From contig CP145411.1 of NCBI GenBank assembly GCA_036867785.1, positions 1,054,001-1,118,000 of the forward strand: a DNA stretch of 64,000 nucleotides. Reading direction: 5' to 3'. The stretch comes from Plasmodiophora brassicae. Taxonomy: Eukaryota > Endomyxa: Phytomyxea > Phytomyxea > Plasmodiophorida. Of this stretch, positions 32,111-43,900 are shown piece by piece. Every line of letters begins with the position of its first letter. The stretch's first letter is position 1. The translations under genes and the position numbers were made by a program. Below the pieces are notes generated by a model that was given only the letters and a program-made list of their open reading frames with translations, had not been told where the DNA came from and ran no database searches.

Positions 32111-32830
32111 TTTCTGTCGACATGCACAAATAGAACTGACCCATGGGAAGGCGTCATCGATGAGTTTCATCTAAAACTCGTCGAGGCAGCGGGTCATTCG
32201 GGCGATCACCGGATTGAAATTCCGGTGGGGCAACGAAGTTCGGATAGAGGTTAGCATGCATAAAGAACCTCTTCCCACCCATGTATCCGAATCTGAAGCC
32301 GAAATCCGAAACGTCGGCAACATTCGGTCCATCGATATGGGATTGGGATGTGATCCCAGTCGCAGAAAATGCAGGTCCAGGTAAGCTTCCGGAGAATTCT
32401 CGGGACCGATATCGACTCCATCGAGCGGATCTCTCTAAAACAGGACTTCGTCATCTCTTGGAGTACATGGAGCTGTCGATGCCGCCAGTCGACGGCGTTC
32501 CTCCGGTACAATCGACATAGCATCAGACTGCTTGGATGGAACAAGATTTGCCGGGCTCTTCCGAAGTCGCAAAGCTCGTCGTCGATGCGCTCGAGATCAC
32601 ACTTGTACTTAAGCGATGATTTCGTTTCGACAAGAGCGGCATCAGCATCTTCACGCCGGCCAAAGCGGAGCAGAATTCTCGCGGACATGAGGCCTCCCGT
32701 CAGGGCCTGGAAGTCTTCTAGCGGATGACGCCTCGCCAAGGCTGTGTTTCGTTCACCAACAGATAGCGCAAATCATCGGCAACCGACTTGTTGAAACTTC
32801 TGTCGTTATGGTTGAACCCCGACCGTAACG
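32110..32830 (-). pseudogene. Family Y partial copy, minus strand
   Basis: Reads RHPLEDFQALTGGLMSARIL, FGRREDADAALVETKSSLKY and DLERIDDELCDFGRARQILF, then, out of frame, the counterpart of FEYVGGKRFF and of YPNFVGLPEFQTG. Several frameshifts and a deletion near the end (32210-32230) make it non-functional. It is more diverged from the copy at 23269 than that copy's inverted partner is, so it is older. Confidence 0.65.
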
Positions 32831-33247
32831 CGACGTGGGCCATTGTTGAGGCTCAGCTGGTAGATTACCAACGGGCGCTCGACGATAGGCCTCATGTCCA
32901 TGGGGATTCTCAGTTTTGGCCGGCGCGAAGATGCTGAAGCCGCCCGTGTCGACTCGAAATCATCGCTCAAGTACAAGTTCGACCTCGATCGCATCGGCGA
33001 CGAGCTTTGTGACTTCGGAAGAGCCCGGCAAATCGTATTTCGTACAAACAGTCTGATGCTGTGTCACATGCCGATTGTACCGGAGGAGCGCCGCAGACCG
33101 GCAGCAACAGCTGCATATACTCCAAGAGATGACGAAGCCCTGGTTTACAGAGACCAGCTCGATGGAGTCAATATCGGTCCCGAGATTTCTCCGGAAGCTT
33201 GCCTGACGTGGCACCAGTTGGTAGCCTGCGCGATGAATTCGATCTAA
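32800..33247 (+). pseudogene. Family Y partial copy, plus strand, head to head with the previous
   Basis: Reads ILSFGRREDAEAARVDSKSS, DLDRIGDELCDFGRARQIVF and DGVNIGPEISPEA. The start, from about 32800, carries the WSPVRNTTW counterpart (LNPDRNATWA) and then a deletion. It stops matching at about 33220. With the minus-strand copy it makes a second inverted pair, this time with the 5' ends facing each other. Confidence 0.6.
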
Positions 33248-33963
33248 AGCACCGACAGGACACAGGACGTTCATGGATGCGCTTAAAGGCAGGCGCCAGG
33301 CTGCCGGCCACACATTTCATCTTTAGCTGTGGGCACACCTCGATGTCAGCAGTGAGAAAGACCATACGTGCTTGATAGTCGCCGCTCAATCGCGACAAGG
33401 ATGGGCAAGTTGCGCACCCTGCAGAGAGCGGCGACGTTGCAGATAGCGCACCACAGCCGCCATGGATTCCGTGACGTTAGGCAGAACAAACAGGACAGCG
33501 ACTGCAACTGCGGATTATCTGGGTATCCAGGCGCTTCCGTGACACTGGGGAGTGGCATTGGGCAGTCTGCGCCGTATGGACTCACGGGTTCGCACACTTC
33601 GCGCGCAGTCCGGCTCTGACGGCCCACAGCTGATCATCGAGCGACTTGGGCGACTCTAGCGTGTTGTATACTTGCATGTTGGCGTTCGATGGCAAACTGG
33701 GGTAAAATGAGGAGTTCAAGCGTCCAAGATCGTTCGCCTACCAATGTTCGAAGCCAATAATGGTTTCCACCTTGGTATTTGGGATGGATCTTGAACGGGT
33801 TGAATCGACATACCGCTCGTAGGTACAGGTTGGTTGCGTTTTGTGCGTGGCGTTGCCGTGGTCGTCTCACTTCGGGGTTGTCAAACGTCTGGTGGCGTCG
33901 CAGGTGCCTTGCACCTCTCAGCTTAGCACCGCTTCCAGTACTCTTGTGGCTACGATAACGTGA
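33248..33963. other. Gap with no assigned gene
   Basis: Minus-strand frames are open (33168-33398, 33346-33627, 33634-33966) and include NPWRLWCAICNVAALCRVRN and RPRQRHAQNATNLYLRA. They do not join into a recognisable protein, and I see no family. An older repeat or transposon remnant is possible. Confidence 0.3.
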
Positions 33964-33964
33964 C

Positions 33965-34665
33965 ATGGCATGTTTACGATTGCTCTAAACCGTCCTGGTT
34001 TACTGAAACCTGTTTCCCTAGCCGCCCATCAATATCGAGAACGTCGAAATTCTGGACAACCCGACACAGTTTAAGAATCCGTTTCAGATCCAAGGTCTGG
34101 CGTTTAGGAAAGTTCATGCACGTATGTGAATTTGACGCTAGTTTTCTCAGTTACATTCGAGTGCATTCCCCCTGGTATCAGAGAAGGTATTGAGACATCA
34201 TGCAATAATCATCCATTGTGTCTCACGTTTCCAAACAGAGTTGGAATGGAAGCTGATTTATGTTGGGTCCGCTGATGACGAAAAGTACGACCAGCTTCTG
34301 GATAGTGTCCTTGTTGGCCCTGTATCAATTGGCACGAGCAAGTTCGTATTTCAGGTATACTTTGCTGTGGTTAAATCCGGCCAGCGCTGTACTTAGTGTG
34401 ATTGTAGGCCGCTGCTCCTGACCCAAGCAAGATCCCTGAAAAGGACGTTCTCGAAGTCACCGTCATCTTGCTGACTTGCTCGTACAAGGGCAACGAGTTT
34501 ATCCGTGTCGGATACTACGTCAACAACGACTACGGGACAGACGAGACCTTCAACCGGGAACCACCTGAGCACGTTGACATCGACAAAGTCTACCGGAATG
34601 TCCTTTCGTCGAGCCCACGTGTGACTCGGTTCCCAATTGAATGGGACGATGGCCTCGTGGCATAG
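33965..34665 (+). CDS. ASF1: ASF1 histone H3-H4 chaperone
   Basis: Exons 34022..34094, 34142..34186, 34239..34354 and 34408..34665 (introns 47, 52 and 53 nt) encode INIENVEILDNPTQFKNPFQ, VTFECIPPGIREELEWKLIY, VGSADDEKYDQLLDSVLVGP, IPEKDVLEVTVILLTCSYKG and VTRFPIEWDD, covering the conserved immunoglobulin-like core. ASF1 binds H3-H4 in the nucleus during chromatin assembly. The first exon must end in phase 0. The only fitting start is the ATG at 33965 followed at once by GCATGT and a 54-nt stretch to the AG at 34021, i.e. a GC-AG intron right after the start codon. An unseen exon further upstream is the alternative. The acidic tail usual in some ASF1 proteins is absent. Confidence 0.88.
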
Positions 34666-34957
34666 TCGGCTCCCTCCTTCTCCATTTGTCGATTATTAAA
34701 ACCCGCCGGTGCAGTGTCTCTATTTCAGCGTTCTTTTGCTGTGGGTCTATCTGCCGACGGTATTACGTGTTGGCATTCAGCGGGCTGCAGTCACGCAAGT
34801 GGTTGTGTGAGTGACGAGGGTCGACACTCAGGCCGAACATACTGGAACGAGGCGGGTGCGCGGGACTCCACCCGTGGCATTTGTTTAGACTCAGCCACTG
34901 TCCCCAGTTCCCAATCGTATCGCTAGGCAGGCAGGTCGACGCTGCCGGGAGCTGTCG

Positions 34958-37900
34958 ATGCTCGACGTCATTGACAGGTGGATATCGCGTCTCGTTGGCG
35001 GCCTGATCGCCCGATATCTCACCAGTTTTCTGCCCGGGTTCAATCCAGATGATGTTACGATCCACTTGTTTTCTGGTGTTGTCGAGCTTAGAAATGTTGT
35101 CGTCAGTCGAGCGGTGTTCTCGTTCCTCGAAGGGATGATTCCATGGAGCTTCGGCAAACTTCGTATCGGGAAGGTGTACCTTCGGCTCCCGTTGTTTAAC
35201 CTTCTCGAGGATAACCTTGTTGTCGAAGTCGACAACGTGGATGTAGAGTTTGCAGCCGAGGATTACGCTAAACACCGATTCGTTCCGAAGCCGGAGAGCC
35301 CTTTCAATCCCGTACTCAAATACGTCCCACCGGAATCGGACCCAGTAGGTGGCGCCAAGGATGCGAATGCGCTTACTATGCCAATACTTCGGCTTGTTTT
35401 CGCAATCTTATCGAACGTCCGGGTTGAAGTTGCCAACGTCCGGGCCTGTGTTCGCGATACTATCACGAATCCATCCCACCCACATGCAATAACGTTAACG
35501 GTTCGCAAGGCATTGCTTACGTCATGCGATGGCCAAGGCGTTGGATTTGAGTGCGCATGCCCTGCTGTATACCAGCCGACGTTGCGGTTTAAGCTGACGT
35601 TGTCGACTATCGAAGCATTCTTCGAGACACCAAAGAAGATGTCGGGCGCAGTCGCCTTGATCGAGCATCGGGACGATCTCGTTGCAACCGCGCGGGTCCG
35701 TCTAGGAACGTCAGCTGACCACGCTGAAACTTGTCTTGAAGACGAACCAGCACATTTCCTGACAACTGACATAGATGTCAAGACTTTGGTTCTTCAGGTC
35801 GCAGACGAGCACATGTCTTTTGTCTGGGACCTCCTCGTCCGGCTCTTCTTATGGATGCGAGTCTATCAGGTTTAGTCATGACGAATGAGCCTATCCGCGG
35901 GTCTGTAATTCGCGCTGTCTAGGTGGAATGGCTTCGTCCTATCGAGCCTGTACATGACTGCCCCGCCAAGTGGTGGCAATTTGCCCATCGTGTTCTGCAG
36001 GAGGAACTTGCAGAGCGCTTGGCGCAAATTCGCGCGACGACATGGTATCACCTGTTCTTTCAACAGTACCATTGCCACCTAAGCTGGATGTTTAGGTCAA
36101 GAGTAATTATATCAGCGAAACGTCGCCGACGGTACATTCGTTTATATCGAAAGCTTATGGCGAAGACCAAGGCGTTAACCGTCGACGAGTGCATCACGCT
36201 TCAACAGCTAGATCAAGGTTTTGACGTTGACTGTTTGCGTTTGTATCGGGGCGTTGCCATGCAAAATCTTGCCAATAACAAATCACTCATGCAGCGAGCG
36301 CTCCATTTCATCCAACGGTTCAGTGGCAGTTCTGGCCGCAACGTCTTCCACACACAAGTGGATCGTCGATCGTCGACATATCTTGATGATGACGGTTGTG
36401 ATGATGATACGGACAGTGAGACTTCGAATCAGAAGTCTCCGCATGAAGGGTTATCTGGACTATCTGACCCTGGCCAAAGTGTCGGCTTCATGGCGTTCAA
36501 ATTGTTGGCCAACCAACTCCACATAATCATGACAAACCGTGCCCGACCGGCCTGCGATCTTCTCGACCTTACATTTATGGGTGTGGGCGCTTCATTCGGT
36601 ATGAACTATATGGGAACCTCAATGTCTGCCACTCTCTCTATCGATAACATCTTATCTTCTTCCGCCCCTGATGCACTACGTATCGGATTCGACATCGAGG
36701 ACGAAAATAATGTTCAGTGGCTGACTGCTCAATGGAGCATGGACTTCAACGCAGTTAGCACCTGTATGGGCGTAAATGCCAGACTCGCACCGTCAACAGT
36801 TCATCTACCTGGGCAGTTCGTTAATCGCTTGCTGCTTTGGCTCTTCCCGGTGTCATTTGGTCAAGCACCCTCGCCCAATTTTTACCTGGTTCCTCCAACG
36901 CTGTTTGCCACTGAAATTCGAGCTGTTCAGAAACGTTTAATGGCCAAGAAATTGGTGCCCGTTTTCCGCATGCTCATCGACGCATGCATTGAGCCTATAA
37001 TCATTCTCGTAAACACTGGGGATGCACCAGGTCCCCAACTTCGCCTTGCACTTGGATGTGTCACTGCTAAGTGCTGTGATGCAAAGTCTGACGAAGTTGA
37101 TATGTCACGGTATGGTGTTACATTCTCGATAGCAGTTTGTCGTTCGCTAACCTGGACCGCATTAGGTTTCCCGAATTCAGCCATGGGGCCACCATTGCGA
37201 ACGGTGTCAGTGCATACGACATGATGACTTTGAAGATTGACCATGTGGGGCTTTCTTTCTTGGACACTGGGGATTCACCCCGATCACTGCCTCGATCCAA
37301 CCAAGTCTTGAAACTGGTATCAGATGCACCTTCGGCGATGGTTGGAATGTCGACGACGGAAGCGACTGCCGTCGCGAGGCCCTCAAATCCTCTTGGCAGT
37401 TCTGGTAGCATTGAGGCAGCTGTTTTGATGCTCACGACGTATCACCAACTTCCTTGGCTGCTTGTTGAGGCTGGTCTTCCCCCTGTTAGGCTCAGCATAT
37501 CTGATCGTTTCTACCGCGTGTTATTCCAAATTTTGGACACGTTCTTTCCACCCCCCTCTGACGAAATTGCAATGGCCAATGCTGCCGCTGTTGAAGATCA
37601 CCGAAATGTCAATAGTATGTTTGCTACTGAAGAAGTTTTACCTGCACCATCATATTCCTTGGCTGGTTGGTCCGGGTCCAGATTCACCTTCAAAGCAATG
37701 GGCGTCGAGGTCGTTATTATCGATCGGTTTACTTTGACAGAAGCGTCTGCTTTACGAGTCCGTGTTCAAGGGTTACGGCTACATTCACTTGTGAAATCTG
37801 ACACTAACCGAATGGTTTCGAGCATTAAAACAGAAACCGAGGCGTGGTATCTGAACCACACCGTTCATGCGTGGGAGCCCCTGCTTGAGCCTTGGGCACT

Positions 37901-40900
37901 TGCTTTGACTGTAAGTCCGTTTGAGCAGTTTCGAGAGTGACCAAATCATCAGTGACATGCAGCATCGGTGGGACGGATTTTCGGCCAACGAGATTGAGCT
38001 TCACGGGGACACAAGGACGTTAAACATCACGTTCTCTTCTGCGTGTGCTGAAAGTAACTCTATTTCATTGCTCCACATCCGCACACGTTGCCTAATGGAC
38101 CGTGTCATCGCAGCGCTTGTACACGTTGCCCAAAGTTACGGGTTCCTCACTCCCCCGAAAGTCGAGTCTCAGTCTGCGCATAACGTCATTTCCAATCAAA
38201 CCGGCGATGCAATTCGAATTGTTTCTAATGATGGGGTCAGTCTGCAAGGTCTCAAATGCTTCGCGAATGTTTCCGTCTTGACAGACGCTGTGGCTCTTAG
38301 TCGGTCGACATGACTGTACCTTCGGAAAAGGAAGTTCCTTTACCTAGAGCTGCTGTCGGGTCCCATTTGAAATTCCAGATTACGTTACCCGATGGTTCGG
38401 CGCTAAGCGGTGTCGAGCTTCTGCAAGGGACCCGCGTTGCAAACCAAAATGCAGTATCAGCTGTCACGACGAATTTTGGTTTCACGATGCTGCGTGTGCA
38501 CTCTCGGGTCGGTTGTTGGTTCACTTGTCAGGGTATGCATTGTCCTCATATTCTGACTAAAGACGATTTTCGAAAACTCGACTGGCCACGACCTCGACGT
38601 CGCATTTGAAGGCTTGGAGGATATGTCCAGCTTCTTCAAATCTCGTATTGTCAAACCGGGTGCTAAGGCGTACCTTCCTCTTGCAGTCGCTCTCAAAGGT
38701 AATGATGATATTCCCGACTGGAGCTTTGAGCTATAACGTGGGCAACATAGGAAAAGTCATGGTTCGTCTACGCGGTCGAGGAATGGGGTTTTCGTCTCCC
38801 ATTGAAGTAACTCCCAGCTCCAGGACCTCGTCAGGGTCCTTTGACCTTATTTTGAAACCGGAGAAATCTGTACGAATTAGCCCCAATCCAATTCCCCAAT
38901 CTCTTCTGATACCGATAAAGGACGATCAGTCGACCGCGGTCACGAGCCCCTCGTCAAGAGTCGGCGCGAAATTCGCCATTGAGTCCGCTGGACGGTCATT
39001 GCGGTTGACAGGCCATCAAAGACTAGAGGACGATATTCTTGTGATTTCAGTAACTCCAGTCGCTGTTGTCGAGAACCTTCTGTATTCATCATGCGATGTC
39101 CGATTCTCAGGGGATGGAAGTAGGTCATATGCAGTCTGCAATCCATTAGAAGTACCTGAAAAAACCTGTTTGCAGTGAACGATCAGACAGTGAAGGATGT
39201 TCAATGTGGCAACCGTGTCGAGTGTTTCCTTAACCATCCTAACATCCGTGTCTCGATCGCATTGCCTGGACGGGATTTCTCCAAACCCTTCGACATTGTC
39301 GAGTCCGGTCCGACCGGCATCGCTCATTTGTTCAACAAAGATAGTCGCGAGAAGTACGCGATTGGCATTCCCTCAGCAAGATCGACAAGCGGTCGGTTTA
39401 CGAACTATATTGCTTTCGAGGCAGTATGCGATTGGCTGGGTCGGTTCGTAAGCAAATGGCTGACTTCAGTGCAGGAGTGTCTGTCTGGACATTGCATCCA
39501 TGTTCGAGTGTTTGCGCCATTCTGGATTGTCAACCATTATCCTGAGCCTATTTACGTGAAGTTCGCCGAAGACGATGATCATCGGGACAATGTGGTCCCC
39601 ACCTATCCGACGACTTCTAATCATGGTCTGATCGTGCTCGTATCACTCCTTTGTGCAATACCGATCCATGTCCGTCAGGTGTGCCAATGCTGATGTCAGG
39701 GTGTGTTGATTCTGCTTCGGCGGCCATCTGTGTTGCAACAGCAACGTCCAAGTTTTCGGACCGCATTCAGATCGGGAAGCTGGAAACAGGCATCACAAAG
39801 GAAATTATGGACGAGAAGGGTGAACTTGAATTACGAATCAAAATGAATCGTGCAGGGGTCAGTAGCAACCAGTTTGTAACGGTAACCGGTGCTGATTCCA
39901 TAGCAGGGCTTATTCCACAGGACGAAAATTGTAACTGCCATGCCTCAGCTCGTTATTGTGAACTGCCTTTCACGTCCACTTTACCTTCGACAAAATGCTC
40001 ACGAAACGCAATGGGAGGTCCCTGCTAATGACCGCCTTCTCCGCTTTGCCTGGCCGGAACCAGACCAACCAAGAATCGTTCGCGTTGCGTTCTCCCCCGA
40101 CGATCCAGGCGGGTGGTCTGGTCTGGTCTCATTCATCGTCCTTGGCGAGTACCGTTTGACAGTTCCTTTGAAGTACGGTGTCATAATGTGGTTGTCGTGA
40201 CTATCGTGTTAACGTCTTCGCTAGGACGGACGAAAACAGCCCAGCAAGTGTGGAGATCGTGGAATGCATCGTGAAACAACGTGAAAGCATTGTTTTCGCT
40301 GTCTTCCGCAAAGGGGACATGCGATTCCCGCCGTGTCAAGTGCAAAACAGTTCGGTGATGCCATTGGAAGTATCTCAGTCCGCTGCGAATTCGTGGACTC
40401 CAGTGCCCCCGTTCACGTCAATTCCGTTTTGTTGGCTTGAGCCGCTGTCGGAACTTGCTCTCGAAGTTCGTCTCGAAGGTACAACATAAGAAGGTGAAAT
40501 TGGACGAAAGCGCCCTCTGACCGTTTCTGTTACTGCTCAGGCTCAGGAGACGCCCCTGTACTTGTCGATATGGACAGTGAAGAGCCAGTCGCATCAAAGT
40601 GGAAGACGTCCAAGTGTAGCTTTCTCGTTGAATCTATTCGAGTAAGTATAGTACTTGCTCAGTTCGATACAGCCAGCACTAACAAGATGCAGTTTGATGG
40701 GCCAACAAAAACCCTCCGGCTGACTGAACTCGATTCAACCTCAACAGATCAGTCTCCAGCGTCGAGGTTTCCTCTTTCAGATAATGCCCAATGCGTATTA
40801 ACGAAACACTTGTATAGGCAGCATTTTCTCTCCGGGCTGGCCATCGCCGCAGCAATTGATAGGCAGTCGACAATGTTGGAATCGTTGGTGAAATTTGCCG

Positions 40901-43900
40901 ACAAACAATATCAAAAAGACATCTACGCTCTAGATTCCCTCCGAACACATCCGTCAAAAGTGTTTATCGAAGTAACATTCGCTTATGCCCGATGACAGCG
41001 ACCGCATAATGATCATTTTCAGGTGGTTGAGGCCTGGGATTTACCGAAAACGGATGTCCGCGGGTCGATAGATCCATTCTTTGAGATTTCGGCGGGTGAT
41101 GTTCGGGATCGAACCGATACACGCAAGAATGAACAGAATCCTCATTTCCGACACAAGACCGTGGTCCCTATACGCGATGGCGTTTCACATATCCAATTCC
41201 GGCTGTTGGACTATAACGTCGTTAAGAATGAGGTGATGGCGCATCCATTCTTCGCTCTTAATTTGCTTCAACCTTGATATTCTCAGGTCGTATCTGGGTT
41301 CGACATACCGTTGACATTGTTGCCGAACGAATTCGAAATCCATCGTTGGTTCAAACTCTTCAAGATTAAAGACAAGGCAACGCACTACACGTAGTCAAAA
41401 CTGCATTGTCGTCTGACCTTCCTCACATAGGAAGTCTCTGCCACCCGGCACCAAGGCCAAGTTCGTGTCATTATGCAGGTTTGACTATCACGTATCTGTC
41501 GCTGCAAATGGAGCCTCATTTCCCATTCAGTGGGTGAAAACACCAGAGACTATGAAGCAACGCCTTCGGGACGACCTTGATCGGAAGACACAATACTACC
41601 AGCAACAGCTTCAATCGTTGGCTGAACAGAAGAGCAAGATTACGGCCGAGCTAGAAGCTGCCGATCGGCGGGAAAGTACACTGGTCATGTCATGCACGAC
41701 TCAAAGTTCGCTGTGGAAACGAAGCTTTCTATGCAGGAAGCCTCATTGTCTGCACAGGCATTCGCGACGTTCTCGCGAAACGTTCCGGCGCCGAGTCTCA
41801 AGCTGTCAAACGAGCAGAAAAATCAAAGATAGTATCAGGAAAGTTCAAGATAGGAATCCTGAGCGCGAAGAATTGTCTGGCGATGGACAACGGTGTATCA
41901 TCCGATCCATATTGCAAAGTTTGAACCGTATCTGTGGCGCCGTACCAAATTCTAGTAACACTTGGGCCTAGTTGTCATATGCGGAAACTGGTTTCCAAAC
42001 TAAGGTCATCAAGAAAACGTTGAACCCGGACTGGGATGAAACCTTCGAGTTCGATTACCAGAGCCTGCCTTCCACGCAAGGTTACGTGGTTCGCATTGCT
42101 GTGTTCGACCAAGATCAGACCTCTGAAGACGGTATTCGCGATTCGGAAGGCATCTCCGGTTTCAAAACTGACTTGCTGTACGGAAGACTTCATGGGCGAA
42201 TGCGTTGTGGCTGTCGATGACTATATCGATCTCCCAGTGAAACAACAGATCCAGGTCGGCTAAGCGGCGGATTATTACGTCGTTGCGATGCTGAGCATAC
42301 CGCGTTCAGGAATGGCACAGCCTTCTGTCTCTGAATCCCGATGCGGATGAACTGTTCCAGGTCGAGCTCGGCGATAGCGCTGGTTCTCGAGGTGACCTGC
42401 TTGTCCAGTTTGAATGGGTCGAGAAGAAAGTCGAGGGATATCTGTACGATATTGACGCAAAAGTGGTGCTACCCTCCTTTGGTATCAGTGTCGTTGATTC
42501 GGGTTGCCATCGAGAGCTCATGTTCTTGTCGGCTCAGAAGGTTGGCCAGCCAGTGCCTGCCGAAATGACCTGTCTGACGTTGCCTATAACATGCAGATAA
42601 ATCTCGAGTATCAGTTGGTGAACAACTGGCGTGACTTTTCTTTGAGCGTATCGATCGAAACTGTTCAGATCGATAACCCTGATCTGAACTCTGGAGGCGG
42701 CGACTCGTCACATATGGTCATGCTACACTCTGACAGAAAGGCCGCTGATGGCCCTCAGCCCATGATACAACTGGCAATCGTGTCCGAGCACCTTTCAGAC
42801 CTGTTTGATTACTACCCGTACGTGCTTAAGCAGTCACCGTCGTTCGTGCCTGACATCCATTTAGGTTCGTAAATGTGCTGGTGCAAGGCATTACCGTACG
42901 CGCGAATACTTATTGGCTGTCGAGCATGTTGTGGCTATTGCAATACCTCGTTGACCTGCTGTTCGCCGGCTACGAGGATCCGAAGCCGCCGACTCTCCCT
43001 GTTGTCACAGTCCCGATTGTTGGTCAGGAATCGGGCAAGAAGGCAGGTGAAGACAATTCCTTGCAGTCGATCTGTCTAAATACCGTTTCAACAGATCCTA
43101 TTTGGCGTCATGGTTCTTTCTCCGCTATCGCTGACGGTCTCGTTTCGAAAGGGCGTTGCGATGTCAGGCATAACGGAACGGCAAACTGACTTTGACTGGA
43201 TTCTCAAGATCGCGTCCTCGGTTTCGTTGGATTCAGCACCAGTTCGGCTCAACGCGCTGGGCTTATCGCATTACTTGGCAAGTTATGAAGACCTATACAC
43301 GTTGGTGTTCAGCCATTACCTAAAAAGCGCAATGGCGGCTGCCTTTGGTATCCTGGGGTCTACGGAAGTTCTCGGCAACCCGGTGCAACTGGTGACTGGT
43401 TTGGGTTCCGGTGTCAAGGTATCACCTGTAAGGACACCACAGATCCATTTTGACTGTACCGTAGGACTTCTTCTTTGAACCGGCCGCTGGTTTGGCTCAA
43501 GGGTATCTGCTCTTGAAATTCTGGATTAATAGTGAATTGACTGCATTTCCATGCATTCAGACCCGCTGCCTTTGGTCGTGGTATTCTGAAGGGTTCTGCA
43601 TCCTTGTTCAGTGGGACGGTACGTTTCGCCTCTGGACGATGAGGGCTGCTGAACGTGACAATGGAACAACAGGTCGGAGGAGTCTTCAATTCAGCGTCGA
43701 TAGTGACAGGCAATCTTGGAAAGATTGCTGCTGCAGCCACGTTTGACGATGAATATCGTACGAAGCTCAAGCAGCAGCAGATGCAACTCAATTCTGCTGA
43801 TACAACTGGTCTCACTGCGATTAAAACGGGTGGTGCTGCATTTGGGCGTGGCATTCTATCTGGCGTCACCGGCGTCTTTGTGGATCCCATAAAAGGTGCC

